From assembly GCF_004123805.1 (NCBI RefSeq), contig NZ_RWJX01000001.1:104503-168502 (forward strand): a DNA stretch of 64,000 nucleotides, read 5' to 3'. The translations under genes were made by a program, and so were the position numbers. The notes beneath the pieces are model-generated. The model was not told the DNA's origin, made no database searches, and saw nothing but the letters and a program-made list of their open reading frames with translations. This document shows positions 1 to 10,007 of this stretch, piece after piece. The stretch comes from Cellulomonas endophytica (GTDB lineage Bacteria; Actinomycetota; Actinomycetes; Actinomycetales; Cellulomonadaceae). The first letter of the stretch is position 1. Every line of letters starts with the position of its first letter.

Positions 1-70
1 CACGCGGGCATCCTCGCACGCGGCGCCGACGCGCCCCGCCGGGCGTCCGCCGCCCCCGCGGTCACCGCCG

Positions 71-1978
71 TCAGCGCGTCTGCGCGACCCACGCCGCGTG
101 CAGCGCCGCGTAGGTGCCGCCGGCCGCCACGAGGTCCGCGTGCGGCCCCTGCTCGACGACCCGCCCGCCGTCGACGACGACCACCGCGTCCGCCGCCTCC
201 GCCGTGGACAGCCGGTGGGCGATGGTGACGACCGTGCGCCCCGCGGTCAGCCGCGCCAGCGCCTGCGCGATCCGCACCTCCGTGGCCGGGTCCACCGCCG
301 AGGTGGCCTCGTCGAGCACGAGGAGGTCCCCGTCGGCCGCGTGCGCCCGCGCCAGCGCGACGAGCTGGCGCTCCCCGGCGGACATGGACTCCCCGCGCTG
401 CCCGACGGGCGTGGCGGTGCCCGCGGGCAGCTCGTCGACCCACGGCCGCAGGCCGAGCTCGTCGACGACCCGCTCCACCCGGGCCCGCACCTCGTCGGGC
501 GTCAGGCCCTCCTCGCGGAGGCCGTCCGCGACGTTGTCGGCCAGCGTGCCGTCGAAGAGGTAGCCCTCCTGCGGCACGAGCACGACCCGCCGGCGCAGGT
601 CGGGGTCCGGGATGCGCCGCAGGTCGATCCCGTCGAGCAGCACGCGGCCCTCGCGCGGGTCGACGAACCGGGCGACGAGGCGCGCGATCGTCGTCTTGCC
701 CGAGCCCGTGGCGCCGACGACGGCCACGGACGCGCCCGGCGGCACGTCGAGGTCGACGCCGTGCAGCACCGGCGGGCCGTCGGGGTAGCCGTACGTGACG
801 CCCCGCAGCTCGACGCGGGCCGGGCCGCGGGGGGTCACCACCGCCTGGTCCGGCGACGGCTCCGGCACGTCGACCTCCGTCTCGAGCACGCCGAGCACCC
901 GGCGCCACCCCGCGACCGCGTTCTGCATCTCCGAGAGGATCTCCGTCGCCATCTGCACCGGGGTGGTGAAGAGCTGCACGAGGAAGAGGAACGCCAGGAG
1001 CCTCCCGACGCTCAGCCGGCCGTCCACGGCCAGCATCGTGCCGACCACGACCACCACGGCCAGCACCCCGGTGGCCACGAGCGTCCCCGAGGAGAAGACG
1101 GTCGCGACGAGGTTCTGGGCCCGCACCTGCGCCGCCCGGGTGTCCTCGATCCGGGCGTCGAGGGTGCGCTGCGCGCGGTCCTGGACGCCGTAGGCACGGA
1201 TCGTCTCCGCGCCGACGACGGACTCCGAGACGGCGGCGAGCATCGCCCCGTAGCGCTCGCGCACCCGGGTGTACCGGCGGTTCACGCGCGGCTGCACCCG
1301 GTGCAGCACGAGCGCGAGCGGCACGAACGTCGCCAGCACCACGAGCGTGAGCACCCAGGAGTAGACGCCCATGAGCACCGTCGCCACGGTGACCTGCAGC
1401 GTCGAGACCAGGAGCATGAGCCCGCCCCACTGGACGAACAGGGAGATGGTGTCGACGTCGGAGGTCACGCGCGAGACGAGCGCCCCGCGCCGCTCGGTGC
1501 CCTGGGTGAGCAGCGAGAGCCGGTGCACGTGGTCGAAGGCCTGGACGCGCAGGGACCGCAGGCCCGCCTCGCTGCGGCGGATGAGCCGGCCGTTGACGAC
1601 CGTGGTGCACACGCCCGAGACGACGAGGGCCACGGCCGCGGCGGCGACGAGGAGCGCGACGCGGCGGACGTCGGGACCGCCCTCGGCCAGCAGCCCCGTG
1701 TCGACCGTCTGCTGGACGGCGAGCGGCACGACGACCCGCCCGGCCGCCGCGAGGACCGCGAGCAGGAGCGTCCAGCCGATGCCCTGGACGAGCACGGGCG
1801 AGACCTCGACCGCCCGCCGCAGCGTCGCGCCCACGCCCAGGGTGCTGGCCGGCGCCATGCGCCCGTCGCGCACGCGGGCACCGAGGTCGGCGACGCGGTC
1901 GTGCATCCGGTCGTGGGGACGGCCGGGGGCCCGGTCCGGGGTGCCTCTCGAGGCCCTCTCCTGCGTGCCCGCGCTCAC
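71..1978 (-). CDS. ABC exporter, fused permease/ATP-binding subunit (B half)
   Basis: Half-transporter of 635 aa that would pair with the preceding gene as a heterodimeric multidrug/lipid-type ABC exporter. An N-terminal ABC_membrane region (about residues 60-340, six hydrophobic segments) is followed by an ATPase domain with Walker A GATGSGKT, signature SAGERQ and Walker B LLVLDEATS. The H-loop reads IAHRLST, so this nucleotide site looks canonical. The GTG start overlaps the upstream stop by 4 nt (GTGA), indicating translational coupling. The substrate cannot be told from sequence. Confidence 0.9.
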   Translation of the reverse strand: MSAGTQERASRGTPDRAPGRPHDRMHDRVADLGARVRDGRMAPASTLGVGATLRRAVEVSPVLVQGIGWTLLLAVLAAAGRVVVPLAVQQTVDTGLLAEGGPDVRRVALLVAAAAVALVVSGVCTTVVNGRLIRRSEAGLRSLRVQAFDHVHRLSLLTQGTERRGALVSRVTSDVDTISLFVQWGGLMLLVSTLQVTVATVLMGVYSWVLTLVVLATFVPLALVLHRVQPRVNRRYTRVRERYGAMLAAVSESVVGAETIRAYGVQDRAQRTLDARIEDTRAAQVRAQNLVATVFSSGTLVATGVLAVVVVVGTMLAVDGRLSVGRLLAFLFLVQLFTTPVQMATEILSEMQNAVAGWRRVLGVLETEVDVPEPSPDQAVVTPRGPARVELRGVTYGYPDGPPVLHGVDLDVPPGASVAVVGATGSGKTTIARLVARFVDPREGRVLLDGIDLRRIPDPDLRRRVVLVPQEGYLFDGTLADNVADGLREEGLTPDEVRARVERVVDELGLRPWVDELPAGTATPVGQRGESMSAGERQLVALARAHAADGDLLVLDEATSAVDPATEVRIAQALARLTAGRTVVTIAHRLSTAEAADAVVVVDGGRVVEQGPHADLVAAGGTYAALHAAWVAQTR

Positions 1979-3939
1979 CGCGCCTCCTCCGTCGCGTCGT
2001 CGGTGGCCGTCGCGGGGCGGCCGCGGCCCTCGTCGTCCCCGTCGTCCCCGTCGTGCCCGCCCGCAACGCCCGGCGGGTCCGCCGCCTGCGCCGCGTCGAG
2101 CTCGTCCCGGGCGGCCGAGCGGCGCAGCGACTCCACCTCGTAGGCGGTGGCCAGCTCGCGGTAGCCCGGGTCGGAGGCCAGGAGCTCCGCGTGGGTGCCC
2201 CGGCCGGCCACGCGGCCGTCGCGCAGGTGCACGACCTCGTCGGCGAGCAGCACCGACGACATCCGGTAGGCGACGAGGAGCACGGTCGGCCCGGGCCCGT
2301 CGCCCTCGCGCAGGCCCGTGAGCACGTCGCGCTCCACGCGCGGGTCCACGGCCGACGTCGCGTCGTCGAGCACGAGCACGGCCGGGCGGCGCACGAGGGC
2401 CCGCGCCAGGGCGAGGCGCTGGCGCTGGCCCCCCGAGAGGTTCGCGCCGCGCTCGCCCAGCGGCGTGCCCAGGCCCTGGGGCAGGCGGCGCACCACGTCG
2501 TCGACCCGGGCCAGCCGCAGCGCCCGCCACACCTCGTCGTCGCCGGGGGCGCGCGGGTCGTCGGGGTCGGCGAGCGTGACGTTGCCGCGGACGGTGTCCT
2601 CGAAGACGAAGGTCGACTGCGAGACGTAGGCGACGTGCCGGGTGAGGTCGTCGGGGTCGATGTCGCGCAGGTCCACCCCGTCGAGCGCGACCGCGCCGTC
2701 CGTCGGGTGCGCCAGGCCCGCGACGAGGCCGACCGCCGTCGTCTTGCCGGCCCCCGTGGGCCCGACGAGCGCCACGACGCGGCCCGCGCGGACGTCGAGG
2801 TCGAGGCCGTGGAGGATCTCGACGTGCCCCTCGGGCGCGTCGACGCCGGCGTGCACGTCGGCGAGCCGGACGTGCGCGGCCCCGCCCTCGGGGACCCACC
2901 GCTGCCGGCCCGCGGGCCGGTCCGGGCGGGCGTCGAGGACCTCCGCGATGCGGCCGTACCCGACGAGCCCGCGCGGCAGGTCGCCGAGGACCCAGCCGAA
3001 GCTGCGCACGCCGTTGCCCAGCAGCGTCAGCAGGTAGGCCGCGCCCACGACGTCGCCCGTGCCGATCGCGCCGTCCGCCACCCGCCAGGCGCCCACGGCG
3101 AGCACGAGCAGCGTGCCCAGGCCCGGCAGGAGCTCGACGACGGGGTCGAACCAGGCGCGCACGAGCCCGGCCCGCGTGTTCGCGTCCTGGAGGCGGGCGG
3201 TGCGCTCGTCGAAGCGGGCGACCTCCCGCTCGCGGAGGCCGAGCGCCTTGACGAGCGTCGCGCCGTCGATGCTCTCGTGCGCGACGTCGGCGACCTGGGC
3301 GCGCAGCCGCTGGGCGCGCTCCACGTGCGGGGACATGCGGCGCTGGAAGACGACGTTCGCGGCGACGGCGGCGGGCAGCACGACGAGCGCGGCCAGGGCC
3401 AGCCACGGGTCCGTCAGCACGAGCCCCACGGCCGCGACGACGATCATGACGACGACGCCGAGGGCGAACGGCAGCGGGTTGAACACCGCCGTCGCCGCCT
3501 CCACGTCCGAGCTCGTGTGCGACAGCAGCTGGCCGGCGGGGCGCCCGCGGTGCCAGGTCATCGGCAGGCGCAGGATCTGGCGCGTGACGCCGCTGCGGTG
3601 GTCGGCCTGGATGGCCGCGAAGCCCATGCCGGCGTAGATGCGCCGCCCGGCGACCGTGGCGGCGAGCGTCACCGCGACCCCGGCGAGGGCCAGCCCCGCC
3701 AGGCCCAGGTCGGCCCGCGCGGACGCGGAGCCGGCGGCCGCGGGCACGACGACCCGGTCCGTGACCTCGCCGAGCACCCGGCCGACCGCGACGGTCGCCA
3801 CGCCGAAGAGCGCGGAGAGGCCGATCGCGAGCACGTAGGTCCGGGGGTGGGACCGCATGCCGCGCCACAGGACGGTGGCGGCCCGGCGGGGGGTGGAGCC
3901 GGTGAGGGACTGCGGACGCCGGTCGGGCGTGGGGGGCAC
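1975..3939 (-). CDS. ABC exporter, fused permease/ATP-binding subunit (A half)
   Basis: First gene of the exporter pair, 654 aa. Six-TM permease region (about residues 35-320), then an ATPase with Walker A GPTGAGKT, signature LSGGQRQ and Walker B VLVLDDATS. The residue after Walker B is Asp (DD) where Glu is usual, and the H-loop reads VAYRMSS, with Tyr in place of the switch His. This half therefore probably carries the degenerate site, typical of heterodimeric ABC exporters. The GTG start was chosen because GGAGGAA lies 5 nt upstream; the longer in-frame ORF to 4113 has no such site. Confidence 0.9.
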   Translation of the reverse strand: MPPTPDRRPQSLTGSTPRRAATVLWRGMRSHPRTYVLAIGLSALFGVATVAVGRVLGEVTDRVVVPAAAGSASARADLGLAGLALAGVAVTLAATVAGRRIYAGMGFAAIQADHRSGVTRQILRLPMTWHRGRPAGQLLSHTSSDVEAATAVFNPLPFALGVVVMIVVAAVGLVLTDPWLALAALVVLPAAVAANVVFQRRMSPHVERAQRLRAQVADVAHESIDGATLVKALGLREREVARFDERTARLQDANTRAGLVRAWFDPVVELLPGLGTLLVLAVGAWRVADGAIGTGDVVGAAYLLTLLGNGVRSFGWVLGDLPRGLVGYGRIAEVLDARPDRPAGRQRWVPEGGAAHVRLADVHAGVDAPEGHVEILHGLDLDVRAGRVVALVGPTGAGKTTAVGLVAGLAHPTDGAVALDGVDLRDIDPDDLTRHVAYVSQSTFVFEDTVRGNVTLADPDDPRAPGDDEVWRALRLARVDDVVRRLPQGLGTPLGERGANLSGGQRQRLALARALVRRPAVLVLDDATSAVDPRVERDVLTGLREGDGPGPTVLLVAYRMSSVLLADEVVHLRDGRVAGRGTHAELLASDPGYRELATAYEVESLRRSAARDELDAAQAADPPGVAGGHDGDDGDDEGRGRPATATDDATEEAR

Positions 3940-4211
3940 GGGGGTTCCTCCGGGGGCGGCCGGCCGGCCGCGACGAGCAGGGTCACCGCGACGGGCGCGG
4001 GTCCCGGGGCGCGGACGCCCCGGGCGGGGATCGGTGGCGGCCCCTCGCACGGGGAGGGCACGGGGAGGGCGGGGCGGACGCCCGGCGCCGTCCCCGATCC
4101 TCGCACGCGCCACCGACGGCCACGCGCCGGGCGACCGGCGGCCGGCCGGCGCGCGGGCCGCCCCGCCGCGCCACCGGGACAGCCGCCCCCCGGCCTGCGA
4201 GAGTCGGGGCC

Positions 4212-4886
4212 GTGAGCCCCGCCCCCGGACCCGACCCCCGCCCCTGGCACCGCGTCACCCGGAGGGCGCTGGCGGCCGCGCTCGCCGCGGCGGAGCCGGA
4301 CGCCCCGACGCTCTGCGAGGGCTGGCAGGCGCGCCACCTCGCCGCGCACCTCGTGCTGCGCGAGCACGCCCCGCTGACGGCCGCCGGGGTCGTCGTGCCG
4401 GCGCTGGCGGGGCGCACCGCGGCGCGCGTCGAGCGGCTCGCGGCCACGGCGCAGGACCGGGCGGGCTACCGGGCGCTCGTCGACCGGGTGGCGCAGCCCC
4501 CGGCGGCGCTGAGCCCGTTCGCCTGGCTGGGCACGCTCGTCGACGTCACAGAGCACGTCGTCCACACGGAGGACGTGCGCCGGGGCGCGGGCCCCGTCCC
4601 CCCGCGCGTGCTCGAGCCGGGGCTCACGGAGCTCCTGTGGGGCCTCCTGCGCGGGCCGGCCGCCCTCGCGCTGCGCGGCGCGCGCACCGGCGTCGTCCTC
4701 GTGCGCCCCGACGGCGTCCGCTCCGCCGTCCGGCGCCCCCGCGAGGGTCACGGGACCGTCGTCGTCCACGGCGAGGTCGTGGAGCTGCTGCTGTGGCTCT
4801 CGGGGCGCGGACGTGCCGCGGACGTGCGCCAGGAGGGCACGGCGGCCGACCGGGCCGCGCTGGCGTCGGCGATGTCCCCGGCCTGA
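4212..4886 (+). CDS. TIGR03085-type DinB-fold metal-binding protein
   Basis: Protein of 224 aa resembling the actinobacterial TIGR03085/mycothiol-dependent DinB-like family. It has the conserved LCEGWQARHLAAHLVLREH near residue 35 and LVDVTEHVVHTEDVRR near residue 110, which supply the usual metal-ligand histidines. Biochemical role in this branch is unknown; relatives bind a divalent metal and some use mycothiol, whose biosynthetic gene mshC is elsewhere in the window. The GTG start lies 7 nt after GAGAGT (4199-4204), a weak match to the leaderless -10 pattern. It converges on hisF with a 42-bp gap. Confidence 0.75.
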   Translation: MSPAPGPDPRPWHRVTRRALAAALAAAEPDAPTLCEGWQARHLAAHLVLREHAPLTAAGVVVPALAGRTAARVERLAATAQDRAGYRALVDRVAQPPAALSPFAWLGTLVDVTEHVVHTEDVRRGAGPVPPRVLEPGLTELLWGLLRGPAALALRGARTGVVLVRPDGVRSAVRRPREGHGTVVVHGEVVELLLWLSGRGRAADVRQEGTAADRAALASAMSPA

Positions 4887-4928
4887 GGCCGACCCGCGGC
4901 CCGCGCCTGCCGCGCGCCCGTCGGTCCC

Positions 4929-5699
4929 TCAGCGGACGGTGACGCCCGCCGCCGCGAGGGCCGCCTTCACGTCGCCGACCGTGAGCTCGCCGAAGTGGAA
5001 CACGCTCGCGGCGAGCACCGCGTCCGCGCCGGCCCGCGCCGCGGCGACGAAGTGCTCGGGCGTCCCGGCCCCGCCGCTCGCGATGAGCGGCACGGACACC
5101 TCCGAGCGCACGGCGCGGAGCATCTCGAGGTCGAAGCCGTCCTTCGTGCCGTCGGCGTCCATGGAGTTCAGCAGGATCTCCCCCGCCCCGAGCGCCGCGG
5201 CGCGGGCGGCCCACGCCACCGCGTCGATGCCGGTCCCGCGGCGCCCGCCGTGCGTCGTCACCTCGTAGCCCGACTCCGTGGCGGTGCCCTCGCGGACGCG
5301 GCGGGCGTCGACCGAGAGGACGAGCACCTGCGAGCCGAAGCGCTCGGCGATCTCGGCGACGAGCTCGGGGCGCGCGATCGCGGCGGTGTTGACCCCGACC
5401 TTGTCGGCACCGGCCCGCAGCAGGCGGTCCACGTCCTGGGTGGAGCGCACCCCGCCGCCGACGGTCAGGGGCACGAAGACCTCCTCCGCCGTGCGCCGCA
5501 CCACCTCGTACGTCGTCTGGCGGTCCCCCGACGAGGCCGACACGTCGAGGAACGTCAGCTCGTCCGCGCCCTCGAGGTCGTAGCGGCGGGCGAGCTCGAC
5601 GGGGTCGCCCGCGTCCCGCAGGTCCACGAAGTTGACGCCCTTGACGACCCGGCCGGCGTCCACGTCGAGGCAGGGGATGACGCGCAGCGCCAGGCTCAC
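4929..5699 (-). CDS. hisF: Imidazole glycerol phosphate synthase cyclase subunit HisF
   Basis: HisF, 256 aa, the (beta/alpha)8 cyclase half of IGP synthase. It uses ammonia from HisH to convert PRFAR to imidazole glycerol phosphate and AICAR in histidine biosynthesis. Visible signatures are [16 protein letters not shown] at the N-terminus (catalytic Asp12), [16 protein letters not shown] (second catalytic Asp) and [13 protein letters not shown]. Length is standard. The GTG start overlaps the stop of the upstream FKBP gene by 4 nt, so hisF appears to be the last gene of the proteasome-accessory operon. No other his gene is in the window. Confidence 0.96.
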   Translation of the reverse strand: MSLALRVIPCLDVDAGRVVKGVNFVDLRDAGDPVELARRYDLEGADELTFLDVSASSGDRQTTYEVVRRTAEEVFVPLTVGGGVRSTQDVDRLLRAGADKVGVNTAAIARPELVAEIAERFGSQVLVLSVDARRVREGTATESGYEVTTHGGRRGTGIDAVAWAARAAALGAGEILLNSMDADGTKDGFDLEMLRAVRSEVSVPLIASGGAGTPEHFVAAARAGADAVLAASVFHFGELTVGDVKAALAAAGVTVR

Positions 5700-6682
5700 G
5701 GCGTCACCGCCGCCGTCGGCCCGGCGGTGGTCCCCGCGGACGGGGTGGGCACGGGCAGGCCGGTCGCCGGGCGTGCGGCGAGCACGTCCACGACGAACAC
5801 GACGGTCCGGCCCGCGAGCTGGGCCCCTTCGGTGGTCACGCCGAGAGGATACGAGGGCGGCACGACGAGCAGGACCTGGCTGCCCACGGGGAGCTCCGTG
5901 AGCGCCGTCTGCCACGACGGCACCTCCGGCAGCGGGAAGGACGCCGGCACGCGCGCGTCCCAGGTGGAGTCGAACTCCTCGCCGGTGTCCCACGCGAACC
6001 CCGAGTACTGCACGGTCACCACGTCCGTCTCGGCGACCTGCGGCCCCGTCCCCCGCACGAGCGCCTGCGCGACGAGCTCCGTCGGCGCCGGCGTGCCCGT
6101 GGCGGCGAGGGCGGGCCGGCCGTCCTCGGCGAGCGTGACGGCGGGCAGGCCCTCCCGCGGCGCCTGCGTCTCGCCGACGGCCCGCAGGGGCACGACGTCG
6201 AGCACCGTGACCGTCTCGGGCACGTCCTCGCCGACGCCCGTGGCGGCGCCGACCTGGAGGAGCCGCGCCCCGGGCCGGGCCCCGACGAGCGTGTCGGCCA
6301 GGTCCGCACCGAGCTCGGCGGGGTCGAGCGTGCGCACCTGCGGCGTGCTCGTCGCGTAGGTGTCCACGAGCACGGACCCGTCGGAGGCGTCCTCGAGCAG
6401 GTAGTCCAGGAGCACGAGGTCGCCCTCGGCGAGCGGGTCGCCGGCGCCCTCCCACACGGTCTCGCGCAGGGTCCGCGTGATCGTCAGCGGCGGGTCGTAC
6501 TCGAGGTCGGGGTGCGTCCCGGGGAGGCCGGAGACCTGCACCTTCGGGTCCGCGGGGGGCGGCGGGGCCTCGGGCGTGCACCCGGCGGCGAGCGCCAGGG
6601 CGGCGAGCAGCGCGGCGGCGCGCCCCGGACCGCGGGCCCCCCGGCCGGCGGCGGGCCGCCCGCGCCGGACGGGCCCGCTCAC
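5696..6682 (-). CDS. FKBP-type peptidyl-prolyl isomerase lipoprotein
   Basis: Lipoprotein of 328 aa. A positively charged N-terminus and hydrophobic stretch end in the lipobox LALAAGC (Cys about residue 35). Two FKBP-like segments follow: a divergent first one ([11 protein letters not shown], about 85-165) and a better second one ([23 protein letters not shown] through [16 protein letters not shown], about 195-310). It should catalyse prolyl isomerisation on exported proteins outside the membrane. GTGA overlaps link it to pafA upstream and hisF downstream. An FKBP gene next to pafA is a common actinobacterial arrangement. Confidence 0.88.
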   Translation of the reverse strand: MSGPVRRGRPAAGRGARGPGRAAALLAALALAAGCTPEAPPPPADPKVQVSGLPGTHPDLEYDPPLTITRTLRETVWEGAGDPLAEGDLVLLDYLLEDASDGSVLVDTYATSTPQVRTLDPAELGADLADTLVGARPGARLLQVGAATGVGEDVPETVTVLDVVPLRAVGETQAPREGLPAVTLAEDGRPALAATGTPAPTELVAQALVRGTGPQVAETDVVTVQYSGFAWDTGEEFDSTWDARVPASFPLPEVPSWQTALTELPVGSQVLLVVPPSYPLGVTTEGAQLAGRTVVFVVDVLAARPATGLPVPTPSAGTTAGPTAAVTP

Positions 6683-8040
6683 ATCGACTCGATCAGCCGG
6701 TCCACGCGGTCGTCGACGCTGCGGAACGGGTCCTTGCAGAGCACGGTGCGCTGGGCCTGGTCGTTGAGCTTGAGGTGCACCCAGTCGACCGTGTAGTCGC
6801 GACGCGCCTCCTGCGCCGCGCGCACGAACTCGCCGCGCAGGCGCGCGCGGGTGGTCTGCGGAGGCACGGAGGACGCCTCGAACACCTCGAGGTCCGTGGT
6901 GACGCGCTCCACGAGCCCCTTGGCGGCGAGGAGGTTGTACAGCCCCTCCGTGCGGGAGATGTCGTGGTAGGCCAGGTCGAGCCGCTGCACCCGCACGTCG
7001 CCGAGGTCCAGCCCGTGCTTGGCGCGGTACCGGTCGATGAGCTTGAGCTTGATGACCCAGTCCAGCTCCCGCTCGACGAGCGACAGGTCGCCCTCCTGCA
7101 GGGCGCGCAGCCCGCGCTCCCAGAGGTCCAGCACGGCCTTGATCGTCGGCGTCACGTCGATCTCGGTGGCCGCGAACTCCGTCACCCGGTGCAGGTACTC
7201 CTGCTGCAGGTCGATCGCCGTGAGGACGTGGCCGTTGGCCAGGGTCACCGGCGCCTTGCCGGACGGGTCGTGGCTGATCTCCCGGATGGCCCGGATGGGG
7301 TTCTCCAGGGACAGGTCGCGCATGGGCACCCCGGCCTCGACGAGGCGCAGCACGAGGTCGGTGGCGCCGACCTTGAGCATCGTCGTCGGCTCGGCCATGG
7401 AGGAGTCGCCGACGATGACGTGCAGGCGGCGGTACTGCTCGGCGTCGGCGTGCGGCTCGTCGCGCGTGTTGATGATGGGGCGCGAGCGGGTCGTCGCGGA
7501 GGAGACGGCCTCCCAGATGTGGTCGGCCCGCTGCGACAGGCAGTAGCTCGCCCCCCGGGGGGTCACGACGACCTTGCCGGCCCCCGTGAGCACCTGCCGG
7601 GTGATGAGGAAGGGCACGAGGACGTCGGACAGCCGCGCGAAGTCGCCCTGCCGTCGAACGAGGTAGTTCTCGTGGCAGCCGTAGGAGTTGCCGGCGGAGT
7701 CCGTGTTGTTCTTGAACAGGTGGATCCGGCCGGGCAGGCCCTCGTGCTCCAGGCGCTGCTGGGCGTCGGCCACGAGGCCCTCGAGGATGCGCTCGCCCGC
7801 CCGGTCGTGGGTGACGAGCTGGCGCACGTCGTCGCACTCGGCGGTCGCGTACTCCGGGTGGGAGCCCACGTCGAGGTACAGCCGGGAGCCGTTGCGCAGG
7901 AAGACGTTCGACGAGCGCCCCCAGGCGACGACCTTGCGGAACAGGTAGCGCGCCACCTCGTCGGCGGACAGGCCGCGCCCGTCCTGCGCGGCGCAGGTGA
8001 CGCCGTACTCCGTCTCCAGGCCGAAGATCCGCCGGTCCAT
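6679..8040 (-). CDS. pafA: Pup-protein ligase PafA
   Basis: PafA, 453 aa, joins the C-terminal Glu of Pup to substrate lysines using ATP. It shows the carboxylate-amine ligase start [27 protein letters not shown] with the catalytic Asp, [19 protein letters not shown], and the C-terminal [22 protein letters not shown] that is strongly conserved in PafA and absent from Dop. Length matches the family (about 450). It starts 3 nt after prcA, so it belongs to the pup-prcB-prcA transcript and its stop overlaps the FKBP gene. Confidence 0.97.
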   Translation of the reverse strand: MDRRIFGLETEYGVTCAAQDGRGLSADEVARYLFRKVVAWGRSSNVFLRNGSRLYLDVGSHPEYATAECDDVRQLVTHDRAGERILEGLVADAQQRLEHEGLPGRIHLFKNNTDSAGNSYGCHENYLVRRQGDFARLSDVLVPFLITRQVLTGAGKVVVTPRGASYCLSQRADHIWEAVSSATTRSRPIINTRDEPHADAEQYRRLHVIVGDSSMAEPTTMLKVGATDLVLRLVEAGVPMRDLSLENPIRAIREISHDPSGKAPVTLANGHVLTAIDLQQEYLHRVTEFAATEIDVTPTIKAVLDLWERGLRALQEGDLSLVERELDWVIKLKLIDRYRAKHGLDLGDVRVQRLDLAYHDISRTEGLYNLLAAKGLVERVTTDLEVFEASSVPPQTTRARLRGEFVRAAQEARRDYTVDWVHLKLNDQAQRTVLCKDPFRSVDDRVDRLIESM

Positions 8041-8043
8041 CGC

Positions 8044-8757
8044 CTACTCCCCCGCCCCCGGCTCGCCCACGAGCCCCTCGAGCAGCGCCCCGCCCAGCCG
8101 GCGGAACGTCCGCCGCGGCCGGGTGCGGTCCAGCACGGCGACCTCGAGCTGCGCCGCGGCGAGCGTGCGGGCCTCGCCGCCGTCCTCCGCCGGGGAGCCG
8201 AGCACGCGCACCGCCAGCCCGAGCACCTCGGACAGCGTCATGCCCGGGCGCCAGCCCGCCCCGAGCAGGCCGGCGAGCCGCTCGGCCTGGCCGCCCATGA
8301 CGACCCAGCCGTGCTCGTCGGCCACGGACCCGTCGTAGGAGAGGCGGTAGACCTGGTCCTCCGCCGGCGTGGGGCCGACCTCGGCGACGACGATCTCGAC
8401 CTCGAGCGGCTTGCTCTCCGTCGTGAAGACGGTGCCCAGGGTCTGCGCGTACGCGTTGGCCAGCCCGCGCGCGGTGACGTCCTCCCGGGCGTAGGAGAAG
8501 CCGCGCAGGTCGGCGTACCGCACCCCGGCGACCCGCAGGTTCTCGAACTCGTTGTACTTGCCGACCGCCGCGAACGCGATCCGGTCGTAGATCTCGGAGA
8601 CCTTGTGCAGCGCCCGGGACGGGTTCTCCGTGGCGAAGGCGATCCCCTCGTCGTACTGCAGGACCACGACGGACCGGCCGCGCGCGATGCCCTTGCGCGC
8701 GTAGTCCGCCCGGTCCTTCATGAGCTGCTCGGGCGAGACGTAGAACGGCATGCTCAT
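8044..8757 (-). CDS. prcA: 20S proteasome alpha subunit PrcA
   Basis: Alpha-type 20S core subunit, 237 aa, forming the gated outer rings that dock the Mpa/ARC ATPase. The N-terminal gate region [23 protein letters not shown] is typical of actinobacterial PrcA and is followed by the [19 protein letters not shown] strand. It lacks the catalytic N-terminal Thr, as expected. The ATG overlaps the prcB stop by 4 nt (ATGA), which would help keep alpha and beta subunits in equal amounts. Confidence 0.97.
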   Translation of the reverse strand: MSMPFYVSPEQLMKDRADYARKGIARGRSVVVLQYDEGIAFATENPSRALHKVSEIYDRIAFAAVGKYNEFENLRVAGVRYADLRGFSYAREDVTARGLANAYAQTLGTVFTTESKPLEVEIVVAEVGPTPAEDQVYRLSYDGSVADEHGWVVMGGQAERLAGLLGAGWRPGMTLSEVLGLAVRVLGSPAEDGGEARTLAAAQLEVAVLDRTRPRRTFRRLGGALLEGLVGEPGAGE

Positions 8758-9659
8758 CGGGACACCTCCGCCTGGCCCGGGCCGGGCTCGCTCTCGGCGG
8801 GCCCGGTGCCGCCCGAGGAGCCCGTCGCCGTGCGCGGCGCCGCGTCGTGCGCGGCCCGCCGGGCGACCTCGAGCGCCTCGGCCTCCTCGCCGAGCTGCAC
8901 GTCGGGCACCCGCAGGTACCCGGCGGCGGTGACGGTGGCGACCACGGGGTAGATGCGCCGGGCGCTGTCGGGCCCGCCCGTCGCGGAGTCGTCGTCGGCC
9001 GCGTCGACGAGGGCCTCGAGGGCCACGCGCACCGCGCCGGCCGCGTCCAGGCCCGGGCGCCACCGCTTCTTCAGCGACCCGCGGGCGAACACGGAGCCCG
9101 ACCCGACGCTGTGGAAGTCGTGCTCCTCGTAGCGCCCGCCCGTGACGTCGTAGGAGAACACCCGGCCGATGCCGCGCTCGAGGTCGTAGCCCGCGAACAG
9201 CGGCACCACCGCCAGGCCCTGCATCGCGAGGCCGAGGTTCTGCCGGATCATCGTCGACAGCCGGTTCGCCTTGCCGTCGAGCGAGAGCAGGCTGCCCTCG
9301 ATCTTCTCGTAGTGCTCGAGCTCGAGCTGGAAGAGCCGGACGAGCTCGACGGCCAGCCCGGCCGTGCCGGCGATGCCGACGGCGGAGTACTCGTCGGCCG
9401 GGAAGACCTTCTCGATCTCGCGGCTGGCGATGACGTTGCCCATCGTCGCGCGCCGATCGCCGGCGAGGACGACGCCGCCGTCGAACACGACGGACACGAT
9501 CGTCGTCCCGTGGGGGGCGGCGACGGCCGACCCGTCGGACGCGCCGCCGGGCAGCACGCGACGGCCCGGCAGGAGCTCCGGCGCGTGGCCGGAGAGGAAC
9601 TCCAGGAAGGACGAGGTGCCGGCCACCCGGAAGGCGTCCGGCAGACGACCGGAGGTCAC
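8754..9659 (-). CDS. prcB: 20S proteasome beta subunit PrcB
   Basis: Catalytic beta subunit, 301 aa, made as a precursor. Cleavage at [23 protein letters not shown] would remove a roughly 51-residue propeptide and expose Thr52 as the N-terminal nucleophile; the Asp and Lys-type active-site context is intact. The C-terminal extension is rich in Ala, Gly and Pro. The GTG start overlaps the pup stop by 4 nt. It acts inside the core chamber fed by the Mpa ATPase. Confidence 0.97.
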   Translation of the reverse strand: MTSGRLPDAFRVAGTSSFLEFLSGHAPELLPGRRVLPGGASDGSAVAAPHGTTIVSVVFDGGVVLAGDRRATMGNVIASREIEKVFPADEYSAVGIAGTAGLAVELVRLFQLELEHYEKIEGSLLSLDGKANRLSTMIRQNLGLAMQGLAVVPLFAGYDLERGIGRVFSYDVTGGRYEEHDFHSVGSGSVFARGSLKKRWRPGLDAAGAVRVALEALVDAADDDSATGGPDSARRIYPVVATVTAAGYLRVPDVQLGEEAEALEVARRAAHDAAPRTATGSSGGTGPAESEPGPGQAEVSR

Positions 9660-9853
9660 TCGCCGCCCTTCTGGACGAAGCCGCGCACGAACTGCTCGGC
9701 GTTCGTCTCGAGCACGTCGTCGATCTCCTCGAGCAGCGCGTCGACCTCGGCGTCCCGGTCCTGGGTGGACGGCGCGGCCGCGACCGGCGCCTCCGGGGCG
9801 TCGTCGGGCTCCTCGTCGTCGCGTCGGGTCTGGGCGTACTCCTGACCTGCCAT
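9656..9853 (-). CDS. pup: Prokaryotic ubiquitin-like protein Pup
   Basis: Pup, 65 aa, an intrinsically disordered protein tag. It has an acidic middle, the predicted Mpa-binding helix [20 protein letters not shown], and the C-terminus QKGGE. It ends in Glu, not Gln, so Dop deamidation should not be needed before PafA uses it. The ATG at 9853 was chosen because GGGGGAGGTC lies just upstream; a 14-residue longer in-frame ORF would begin inside the likely -10 box. First gene of the pup-prcB-prcA-pafA-FKBP-hisF run. Confidence 0.96.
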   Translation of the reverse strand: MAGQEYAQTRRDDEEPDDAPEAPVAAAPSTQDRDAEVDALLEEIDDVLETNAEQFVRGFVQKGGE

Positions 9854-9893
9854 GCTGACCTCCCCCAGGGGTGACGACCTCGGTTCCGCCACC

Positions 9894-9899
9894 ACCCTA
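9894..9899 (-). promoter_or_regulatory. Candidate -10 box of the pup-prcBA operon
   Basis: TAGGGT on the minus strand, 40 nt before the pup ATG. A start of transcription about 7 nt downstream would leave a leader of about 30 nt containing the GGGGGAGG ribosome binding site. The same hexamer occurs at several leaderless genes in this window. Confidence 0.5.
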
Positions 9900-9942
9900 G
9901 GCCCTCGTCCGCGCGTGGCACGGCGACCGGACGGGCGACGTG

Positions 9943-9970
9943 GGACGGGCCGGCGCGGGGACGCCCGTCC
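9943..9970 (-). terminator. Possible hairpin terminator after dop
   Basis: Inverted repeat GGACGGGC / GCCCGTCC (8 bp) with a 12-nt loop, between the dop stop and the pup promoter. No U-tract is visible, as is usual in such GC-rich genomes. Confidence 0.4.
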
Positions 9971-10007
9971 TGCTCAGGGCGCGCTCAGGCGTCCGGCGCC
10001 GCGGCGC

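Noticed and set aside
1..65. Possible minus-strand gene start (GTG at 65) after the ABC exporter
   Set aside because: Only 21 open codons, no ribosome site and no recognisable motif before the window edge.
6775..8952. Long plus-strand open frame opposite pafA, prcA and prcB
   Set aside because: Arg/Pro/Val-rich translation without domains, fully opposite well-supported genes; such antisense frames stay open because of high GC.
9656..9895. Longer 79-aa form of Pup
   Set aside because: Its start overlaps the likely -10 box, and the shorter ATG has a clear ribosome site and family-typical length.
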